Shown piece after piece: positions 7,074 through 11,854 of a DNA stretch of 11,854 nt. The position numbers and the translations under genes are program-made. The stretch is from an uncultured Victivallales bacterium (GTDB lineage Bacteria; Verrucomicrobiota; Lentisphaeria; Oligosphaerales; JAFGRS01), in contig CAILKC010000113.1 in assembly GCA_903834675.1 (NCBI GenBank), forward strand, positions 1 to 11,854. Reading direction: 5' to 3'. The notes beneath the pieces were generated by a model. That model did no database searches. It saw nothing but the letters and a program-made list of their open reading frames with translations, and was not told the DNA's origin. The first letter of the stretch is position 1. The number at the start of each line of letters is the position of its first letter.

Positions 7074-7952
7074 ATGGACTTCACGGGTTATTTCACCGGC
7101 TTTGCCGACGAGGCCGGGGCCGATCTGGACACCCAGATCCGGGCGACGCAGGAGCTGGGCTGGTCCTGCATCGAAGCGCGGAACCTCGGCGGGACGAACA
7201 TCCATGACTTGCCCGAGGCGGAATTTGACCGTGTCTGCGGCAAGTTGGCGGACGCCGGCATCCGGGTCAACTGCTTTGGCTCGACCATCGCCAACTGGGG
7301 CAAACAGATCACCGCTCCATTCGATGCCTCGCTCGCCGAAGCCCAACGAGCCATCCCACGCATGCAACGCCTGGGCACGAAGCTGGTGCGCATCATGAGC
7401 TTTGCCGTGCTGAAGGACCGCGGCCCGGAAGACCAGATGGCCGAGGAACGCTTCCGGCGAGTGCGCGAATTGCAGCGCCTGTTTGCCGACGCCGGGCTCA
7501 CGCCGGTGCATGAGAACTGCATGAACTACGGCGGCATGGGCTACACCTACACGCTGCGGTTGCTGGAGAATGTGCCTGGACTGAAGCTGGTATTTGACAC
7601 TGGGAACCCGGTATTCAGTGACGATCTCAGCAAGCCGGCGCCGTATCCGAAGCAGTCGTCCTATACCTTCTACAGCCAGGTGCGCGAACACGTCGCCTAC
7701 GTCCATATCAAAGACGGTATCTGGGACGCTGCCACCGGTAAGACGCGCTTCACCTTTGCCGGCGAGGGGCACGGCGACGTGCCGGAGATACTGGCGGACC
7801 TGCTCAAACGAGGCTATGACGGGGGCATCTCCATCGAACCCCACCTGGCGGTCGTGTTCCACGATGCCGCGGTGCAGTCCGAGGCGGAAGTGCGCTGCCG
7901 CAACTACATCGAGTACGGTCGCCGGTTACGGCGGTTACTCGAGGCGCTCTGA
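7074..7952 (+). CDS. Sugar phosphate isomerase/epimerase-like TIM barrel (AP_endonuc_2 family)
   Basis: This 292-residue protein has the xylose-isomerase-like TIM barrel shared by IolE, hydroxypyruvate isomerase, keto-sugar 3-epimerases and 3-keto-glycoside lyases or hydrolases. The expected metal ligands are visible: Glu147 in VHENCMN, Asp175 in VFDTGNP, His211 in VHIKDG and Glu255 in SIEPH. It opens with GYFTGFADEAGADLDTQI and ELGWSCIEAR, typical of strand 1 and helix 1. Start: a GTG at 7065 is in frame, but the ATG at 7074 has a GGGGTGG run (7062-7068) at 5-nt spacing and fits family N-termini better. It lies 19 bases after the Gfo/Idh/MocA gene and is likely co-transcribed, acting on that enzyme's keto product. 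Isomerase, epimerase, dehydratase and lyase activities cannot be told apart by eye. Confidence 0.9.
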   Translation: MDFTGYFTGFADEAGADLDTQIRATQELGWSCIEARNLGGTNIHDLPEAEFDRVCGKLADAGIRVNCFGSTIANWGKQITAPFDASLAEAQRAIPRMQRLGTKLVRIMSFAVLKDRGPEDQMAEERFRRVRELQRLFADAGLTPVHENCMNYGGMGYTYTLRLLENVPGLKLVFDTGNPVFSDDLSKPAPYPKQSSYTFYSQVREHVAYVHIKDGIWDAATGKTRFTFAGEGHGDVPEILADLLKRGYDGGISIEPHLAVVFHDAAVQSEAEVRCRNYIEYGRRLRRLLEAL

Positions 7953-8012
7953 GGGGTCCCCCGCATCCCCCTCGGCAACCCGTCCCAGGCCAGTGGCGTG
8001 GAGCGCTAACTT

Positions 8013-8033
8013 GCGGGCGCGGAGTCCGCCCGC
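8013..8033. terminator. GC-rich hairpin between convergent genes, possible terminator
   Basis: GCGGGCG (8013-8019) pairs perfectly with CGCCCGC (8027-8033) across a 7-nt loop, 2 bases beyond the stop of the beta-propeller gene and 60 bases beyond the stop of the TIM-barrel gene. There is no T-tract on either side, so it would be an atypical terminator at best. The rest of the 83-bp gap holds only a weaker GAGGGG/CCCCTC pair starting at 7951. Confidence 0.35.
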
Positions 8034-8035
8034 CA

Positions 8036-9376
8036 TCACCAGCGCGGCGCGGTCGGCGCGTCGGCGGGTCCCTTCGGCGCACTCTTCTCGGCGCGCCCCG
8101 GCGGGGCTGGGGCTGGAGCTGGAGCGGCTTCGGGGCGCTCCTCAGCAGGCGCCTGGACCGCCTTGGCCGCGGCGGGAGTGTCCTTGCCGAGAGTCACCAG
8201 AAAAACCTGGCTCTCCACGTCGAAGTTGCGCGTCTCGCGGTGGAGGATGAGGGCCAACCGGGAACCGTCAGGTCCCCATGACAGGTCCCCCACAAACGCC
8301 CGGCGACCATTAAACTCCGGGGCGCCGGGCCGATTGAAGAACGTCAACTGCCGGGGGTTATTGCCGTCGGCGTCCATGATCCATAGTTCCGAGCGCAGGT
8401 ACTTGGTCCAGGCGGTTCCGCCCGGGCCGAGAAAGGGCACGTTGAAGGTGCGACTGCTGGACCAGAGAATCTTCTTCCCGTCCGGCGAGTAGACCGCATA
8501 GCGATCCCAGCCACCCGCGTTGGGGGCCAGAACCACGGGCTCGCTCTCGCCGCGGACCAAGGTGCAGATGTCCATGCAGTACCAAGGCTGCCCGTCCTCC
8601 AGGTTGGCCGCAAACAGCAGTCGGCTGCCATCCGGGCTGAAGCCATAACTCTCGTAGAATTCTTTACGGCGTCCGGGCTGAAAAACCTGCTCGTTGGCGA
8701 TGGACGGGACCCCGTTTTCGAGGCTGAAATCAGCGAGATGCAGGTCGCGCCGCTCGTAGGGCGTGGTCGGCGCATCCTTGCCCGTAAAGCCGGTCCAGAA
8801 CAGCATTTTTCCGTCCGGACTAAACACCGGCATGGTGGCGCCTCGGGGGGTGTTATAGCGGGTGGGCAGGTCGGTGAGTTGCCAGAACTGACTGCCCTCC
8901 CGGTCGCTGACCCAGACGTTGCAGTGCCAGCCACAGCCGGGGCCAGAACGGTGATTGTCTGTGCTGCCGCGGTTCTCTCCGGAGAAGACGAAGTACCTGC
9001 CCCCGGGATGCCACGACGGACTGCAATTGTGGAGTTCCGTCGCCCCACCGCCCCGCTCCAAGGTCAGAGCGCTGAGGCGGAACCCCTCTGAGGTGATCGA
9101 GAAGATGTTGTAGTACTGGTTCAGCCCGCGTTTGTCGAAGAGCAAAAGGTTGTTTTTGGCAGACCAGTCCACCGACTCGACATTGCGTACCGAGGCGCCG
9201 GTCAGCGGCACGATGGAATGCACGTAGATGCGGTTGTTGCGCAGTTCGGTGACTGCCTGTGGCGCCGCCTCGGGCGCCGCCTGGGCCGCCGCCTGGGCCG
9301 CCAACCGGGTCCCGGCACAGAACAGAAGAAAGCCGGTCAGGCTGGCGTTTTGGAGGATGTGCTTGGCATACTTCAT
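8036..9376 (-). CDS. Exported TolB-like beta-propeller protein (PD40 repeats)
   Basis: This 446-residue protein starts with a probable Sec signal peptide: MKYAKH, a hydrophobic stretch LTGFLLFCAG, then RLAAQA as a likely cleavage zone. The FC pair does not fit a lipobox. It is followed by an Ala/Gln/Pro linker (27-41) and a propeller with at least five PD40-type blades: SWHPGGRYFVFSG (about 121-133), VFSPDGKMLFWTG (184-196), GFSPDGSRLLFAA (245-257), VYSPDGKKILWSS (295-307) and SWGPDGSRLALIL (366-378). Cys148/Cys152 and Cys268/Cys271 could form disulfides outside the cytoplasm. The C-terminal 45 residues are Pro/Ala/Lys-rich and probably disordered. The frame extends upstream to 9586, overlapping yqgE, but the ATG at 9376 is favoured by the signal peptide and by a promoter-like sequence just upstream. 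PD40 proteins act as periplasmic scaffolds or as peptidase-associated domains; no peptidase domain is present, so the function is unknown. Confidence 0.8.
   Translation of the reverse strand: MKYAKHILQNASLTGFLLFCAGTRLAAQAAAQAAPEAAPQAVTELRNNRIYVHSIVPLTGASVRNVESVDWSAKNNLLLFDKRGLNQYYNIFSITSEGFRLSALTLERGGGATELHNCSPSWHPGGRYFVFSGENRGSTDNHRSGPGCGWHCNVWVSDREGSQFWQLTDLPTRYNTPRGATMPVFSPDGKMLFWTGFTGKDAPTTPYERRDLHLADFSLENGVPSIANEQVFQPGRRKEFYESYGFSPDGSRLLFAANLEDGQPWYCMDICTLVRGESEPVVLAPNAGGWDRYAVYSPDGKKILWSSSRTFNVPFLGPGGTAWTKYLRSELWIMDADGNNPRQLTFFNRPGAPEFNGRRAFVGDLSWGPDGSRLALILHRETRNFDVESQVFLVTLGKDTPAAAKAVQAPAEERPEAAPAPAPAPPGRAEKSAPKGPADAPTAPRW
9259..9306. repeat. Four imperfect 12-bp tandem units inside the propeller gene
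   Basis: Four 12-base units (9259-9270, 9271-9282, 9283-9294, 9295-9306) share a core like GGGC(G/C)GCCGCCT. On the - strand they encode the Ala-Ala-x-Gln/Pro/Glu linker just after the signal peptide. Because the unit is a multiple of three, copy-number change would keep the frame. Confidence 0.6.
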
Positions 9377-9436
9377 GTACGGTTCACCCGCCAGGTTGAC
9401 AGACTCTCCGGTCTCTTGTGGGCCTTCCATGCGCAC

Positions 9437-9465
9437 ACCATACTCGTTCAGTGCCCGCCTCACAA
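9437..9465 (-). promoter_or_regulatory. Candidate sigma-70-type promoter for the propeller gene
   Basis: On the - strand, TTGTGA (complement of 9460-9465) and TATGGT (complement of 9437-9442) are separated by exactly 17 bp. Each hexamer matches consensus at four of six positions. Transcription would start near 9430, about 54 nt before the ATG at 9376, consistent with that start choice. Confidence 0.4.
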
Positions 9466-9485
9466 CTGACACCCCGTCGGGGACC

Positions 9486-10040
9486 TCAGTTGCAGTTCGG
9501 GTCATCCGGAAAGAAACGGAAAAGCGCATGGGAGCGGCCATACTGCCGCACCGCCCTGGCCCACACCTTATCCGCGGGCGTCTCATAGATCAGCGCTGGG
9601 GAGCTCGCGGCGTGCAGCCACGCCTCCTGGTTGAACTCCTCAGCGAGTTGCCCGCCAGCCCAGCCGGCGTAGCCAAGGCAGAAGCGGCAGGCCTGCGGGT
9701 CCATCGTGCCTTCGCGGAAACCGCGGCAGAGGACGTCGAAGTCGCCCCCGATCCACACCCCCGGCAGCACCTGCAAGCACTGGGGAATCTGCTCGCCGTA
9801 CGGATGGATCACCTGCATGGCTTCCAGGCGTACCGGGCCGCCCCGGTAGATGCACTCGATCTCAAAGGGCAGTGATTCCTTCACGTCGGCAGGCACCGGG
9901 ACCGGGCGGTTGAGGACCAGACCAAAGGTGCCATCGGTATCGCTATGGTCGCATACCAGCACGACCGTACGCGCAAAGTTAGGGTCCAAGAGCGAGGTGC
10001 TGGCAATCAGCAGGTCGCCGCGTTTGATCTGCGGATGCAT
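9486..10040 (-). CDS. yqgE: YqgE/AlgH family protein (UPF0301)
   Basis: This 184-residue cytoplasmic protein is close to the family's usual length of about 185. Diagnostic segments are RGDLLIASTSLLDPNFARTV near the N-terminus, LVCDHSDTDGTFGLVLNRPV, YRGGPV, and FCLGYAGWAGGQLAEE followed by EAWL. The C-terminal strand-helix region with KVWARAVRQYG is also typical. The biochemical role of the family is not established; some members were named for effects on alginate regulation. The ATG at 10040 has GAGG with 6-nt spacing, within a GAGGGGAG run, and starts exactly where family members start. The frame continues upstream to 10172, but that extension is not protein-like. It is followed by the propeller gene after 109 bp, so the two may be transcribed separately. 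Confidence 0.92.
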   Translation of the reverse strand: MHPQIKRGDLLIASTSLLDPNFARTVVLVCDHSDTDGTFGLVLNRPVPVPADVKESLPFEIECIYRGGPVRLEAMQVIHPYGEQIPQCLQVLPGVWIGGDFDVLCRGFREGTMDPQACRFCLGYAGWAGGQLAEEFNQEAWLHAASSPALIYETPADKVWARAVRQYGRSHALFRFFPDDPNCN

Positions 10041-10150
10041 GTCTCCCCTCGGCGTAAGGCGGCCTGACGCTCGCCAACCCACGGGCCCATCGGCTCTGCC
10101 GAACCACGGCGAGGCGTAAGGCGCGGAATCCCGACACGATCTCATCCACC

Positions 10151-10165
10151 AACAGGGCACCTGTT
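10151..10165. promoter_or_regulatory. Perfect inverted repeat upstream of yqgE
   Basis: AACAGG and CCTGTT are perfect inverted copies with a 3-base spacer. The site could be a dimeric-repressor operator or an RNA hairpin in the yqgE leader. It lies about 110 bp upstream of the yqgE ATG and downstream of the candidate promoter. No regulator can be named. Confidence 0.35.
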
Positions 10166-10291
10166 CAGTCACAAGGAACTGCGCGTGTCGCAGCGCTAGT
10201 GGCGACGGATTCGGCGCGTCCCGCTGTCGGCCGGGGCGGTGGAACTGGAAAAGGCACTCCAGGAAACCGCGGTTGCGCCAACCGTATCGCC

Positions 10292-10320
10292 ATTGTACAC
10301 CAGAGCTTGCACGCGCGCAA
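10292..10320 (-). promoter_or_regulatory. Candidate sigma-70-type promoter reading toward yqgE
   Basis: On the - strand, TTGCGC (complement of 10315-10320) and TACAAT (complement of 10292-10297) are exactly 17 bp apart. The -10 differs from TATAAT at one base. Transcription would start near 10285, leaving a leader of about 245 nt before the yqgE ATG. Confidence 0.42.
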
Positions 10321-10369
10321 CCGCTGAGCTGTCGATGTCGGCAGGAGCAAGCCGGCCCAGTTGTCGCAG

Positions 10370-11494
10370 TCAGGAGTCCGGGAGCAAGATGATGCGCTCG
10401 GCTACCGCGTCGTTCAGGAGCAGTCCGGCTGGCGTCGGTCGAAGCCTACCGTCAGCACGTTGCAGCAGCCCGACGTCCACCAGGGCATCGACCACGCCGG
10501 GGCAGATCTGGTCGGGGTCCAGGCCCGTCACCTGACGGAAGCGAGCCAGGTCCCAGCCGGCCACGGTCCGCAAGCCAAAGGCCAGGATTTCTGCGGCGCG
10601 TGCGACAGGAGGGATGTCGTCTATCTCGGGCGCGGCTCCGGCCAGCCAGAGGTCGAGGCTTCGGGGATGGGTCCAGCGCCTGACTCCGTCAAAGCTGGCG
10701 GCCGCGGGGCCGCAGCCCACGTAGGCATCCCCGTACCAGATGCCGAGATTGTGTTGGCACTCGTCGCCTGGACACGCAAAGTTGCTCACTTCGTAGCGCC
10801 GCAAGCCGTAGGCGGCGGACATACCCTCACAGGTCTGCCACATAGCCTCGAAGAGGTCCTCGTCGACCTGCGGCAAGGCTGCGGCGGCCAGCCGGGTGCC
10901 TTCTTCCACCGTGAGCGCATAGGCTGAGAGATGCGTGATCCCGAGGTCGAGCACCTGGCTCAGGTCGGCAGTCCACAGGTCCACCGTCTGACCGGGGATG
11001 TGGTACATCAGGTCGGCGTTCACGCGTCTGATGCCGACCCCGCGCAGCGCGGCGATGGCGGCGGGGACGCACCCAGCATCGCCATGGCGACCAAGCGTCT
11101 GCCGAAGCTCCGGCCAGAACGACTGCACGCCCAGGCTGACGCGGTTGACCCCGCCCGCGACCAGGGCGTCCACCACGGCGGAGTCCAGCGTGTCCGGGTT
11201 GGCTTCCACCGTGTACTCGGTCTGGGCGGACACCCAGAAGTGCTGCCGCACCAAGCCCAGGAGGCGGCCCAGGTCGCGGGCGCCCAGGAGGGTCGGGGTT
11301 CCGCCGCCGATGAAGACGCTGTCGAGTCGGCCGACGTGTGGTGCGGCGCGCCTGAACTCCGCTTCGATCGCCTGCAGGTACTGCCCCACGCGGGCCGATG
11401 ACGATAAGGCCTCGGAGTAAAAGGCGCAGTAGGCACATTTCACCCGACAAAAAGGGACATGTACGTACAACCTTGTGGCAGGACGAACTATCAT
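10370..11494 (-). CDS. hemW: HemW, radical SAM heme chaperone
   Basis: This 374-residue protein belongs to the HemW branch of the HemN-like radical SAM family, often mis-annotated as oxygen-independent coproporphyrinogen III oxidase. The iron-sulfur/SAM motif is YVHVPFCRVKCAYCAFYS with Cys16, Cys20 and Cys23. The position after CxxxCxxC-x is Phe25, as in HemW, rather than the fourth Cys of true HemN. SAM-binding segments follow: FIGGGTPTLL (GGGTP at 63-67), VEANPDTL and GVNRVSLGVQSF. DLMYHIPGQT (161-170) and RRYEVSNFACPG with the HNLGIWYG motif (His248) are HemW hallmarks, the His being in the proposed heme-binding stretch. The C-terminal winged-helix domain ends near 365, and the length is normal. 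The ATG at 11494 has GGAG (complement of 11502-11505) at 7-nt spacing. HemW passes heme to membrane respiratory proteins. The upstream leader is rich in inverted repeats. Confidence 0.93.
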   Translation of the reverse strand: MIVRPATRLYVHVPFCRVKCAYCAFYSEALSSSARVGQYLQAIEAEFRRAAPHVGRLDSVFIGGGTPTLLGARDLGRLLGLVRQHFWVSAQTEYTVEANPDTLDSAVVDALVAGGVNRVSLGVQSFWPELRQTLGRHGDAGCVPAAIAALRGVGIRRVNADLMYHIPGQTVDLWTADLSQVLDLGITHLSAYALTVEEGTRLAAAALPQVDEDLFEAMWQTCEGMSAAYGLRRYEVSNFACPGDECQHNLGIWYGDAYVGCGPAAASFDGVRRWTHPRSLDLWLAGAAPEIDDIPPVARAAEILAFGLRTVAGWDLARFRQVTGLDPDQICPGVVDALVDVGLLQRADGRLRPTPAGLLLNDAVAERIILLPDS

Positions 11495-11775
11495 CAGGGT
11501 GCTCCGCTGGCAGGCCGCCAGCCCAACCGTAATACCGGCAACCGCCGCAGGCGACCTCTTGCCTGCAATGGGTGAGGTACGACGCCCAAATCAGAGTGGA
11601 TCAGCAGCGCTGCCGGAATCGTGCCGAAGCGGGGAAGCGGAGAGTCGGCTGAAATGGCAGGAGAGGTCTCTCCGCTCACCTTTCGGCCACCCTCGACTAC
11701 GCGCTGTCGTGGTTTTTTTCGACCTGTGCAATAAGAGAGTCCGTCTGAAGCGCTGAAGGCGCGCTGCCATACCAG
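11495..11775. other. Upstream region of hemW, rich in inverted repeats, no gene
   Basis: No credible gene is seen. Reading away from hemW there are four inverted repeats: GCTGGC/GCCAGC (11506-11511 with 11517-11522), directly next to the hemW ribosome binding site; GCAGGC/GCCTGC (11547-11552 with 11561-11566); the 10-base palindrome GCAGCGCTGC (11604-11613); and a 9-bp pair AGCGGAGAG (11636-11644) with CTCTCCGCT (11668-11676). A second GGAGAG at 11660-11665 lies inside the last loop and could compete for the same partner. A T7 run at 11713-11719 has only a 4-bp hairpin next to it. No convincing hemW promoter was found. Confidence 0.5.
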
Positions 11776-11829
11776 CCCAGGGCAACGCCCTGGGAATAGA
11801 ATGGTTATGGGTTTGAGCCCTGTAGGGGC
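11776..11829. repeat. Paired-hairpin GC-rich element, likely dispersed repeat
   Basis: The first unit is a perfect 8-bp stem, CCCAGGGC (11776-11783) and GCCCTGGG (11787-11794), around an AAC loop. After a 22-base AT-richer linker (11795-11816) a second, smaller hairpin GCCC (11817-11820) and GGGC (11826-11829) closes a 5-base loop. The arrangement of a CCCAGGGC-type palindrome, a short linker and a GCCCTxxAGGGGCG unit resembles REP/BIME-like intergenic repeats that I recall from Planctomycetota and related genomes. Only one copy is in this window, so the dispersed nature is inferred from form. Confidence 0.5.
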
Positions 11830-11854
11830 GAGCCATCTACCCTACCTTCGCACC

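Larger units (their letters stand above)
10041..10369. other. 329-bp gap between yqgE and hemW with repeats, no gene
   Basis: No credible gene is seen here; the open frames have unlikely composition. Contents: an 11-base direct repeat GGCGTAAGGCG at 10051-10061 and 10113-10123; an inverted pair CTCGCC (10070-10075) and GGCGAG (10108-10113) enclosing a small CGGC-TCT-GCCG hairpin (10091-10101); and a perfect inverted repeat AACAGG-GCA-CCTGTT at 10151-10165. A candidate - strand promoter lies near the hemW end. If that promoter is used, most of this region would be a structured 5' leader of about 245 nt for yqgE. Confidence 0.5.

Noticed and set aside
9377..9586. 70-codon upstream extension of the propeller gene
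   Set aside because: Its first part overlaps yqgE, and the signal peptide beginning at 9376 would be internal; a later upstream start such as the ATG at 9430 is possible but less likely.
10041..10172. 44-codon upstream extension of yqgE
   Set aside because: Family proteins begin at the ATG at 10040, which has a good ribosome binding site; the extension has no protein-like character.
11694..11719. Possible intrinsic terminator with a run of seven T
   Set aside because: The hairpin is only 4 bp, and no + strand gene lies upstream that would need it.
11475..11756. 93-codon + strand open frame from a GTG inside hemW
   Set aside because: No ribosome binding site or known domain; it spans the inverted-repeat region and overlaps the hemW start antisense.

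Overview
The window is GC-rich, gene-dense bacterial DNA with short intergenic gaps and some GTG-start candidates. The content suggests an environmental bacterium of the Planctomycetota/PVC or Armatimonadota type: a Cys-type sulfatase, discoidin-like domains, a DUF4432 mutarotase-like protein, a Gfo/Idh/MocA dehydrogenase, a TIM-barrel sugar isomerase/epimerase, and a GC-rich paired-hairpin repeat at the right end. This placement is inference; no rRNA or ribosomal protein gene is present to confirm it.

Layout. (1) Bases 2-3391, + strand: the 3' end of a protein with two discoidin-like (F5/8 type C) domains, then a sulfatase without a signal peptide, then a Bpt/Ate1-family aminoacyl-tRNA-protein transferase. 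Gaps of about 10 and 8 bases suggest one transcript. (2) Bases 3442-5929, - strand: a DUF4432 aldose-1-epimerase-like gene followed 7 bases later by an MFS transporter. (3) Bases 6077-7952, + strand, divergent from group 2 across a 147-bp regulatory gap: a Gfo/Idh/MocA oxidoreductase and a sugar phosphate isomerase/epimerase-like TIM barrel. (4) Bases 8036-11494, - strand: an exported TolB-like beta-propeller protein, a YqgE/AlgH (UPF0301) protein and HemW, each separated by a gap that may hold its own promoter. (5) Bases 11495-11854: no credible gene, several inverted repeats upstream of hemW, and a paired-hairpin repeat.

How the genes may work together. Groups 2 and 3 look like a small carbohydrate-use locus: import (MFS), anomer conversion (DUF4432), NAD-linked oxidation of a sugar carbon (Gfo/Idh/MocA), and metal-dependent isomerisation, epimerisation or lysis of the keto-sugar (TIM barrel). 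The sulfatase could remove sulfate from a sugar inside the cell. The substrate cannot be read from the sequence. Bpt (N-degron tagging), YqgE and HemW (heme trafficking) look like housekeeping genes beside this locus. No CRISPR array, transposase, integrase, tRNA or rRNA gene was seen.
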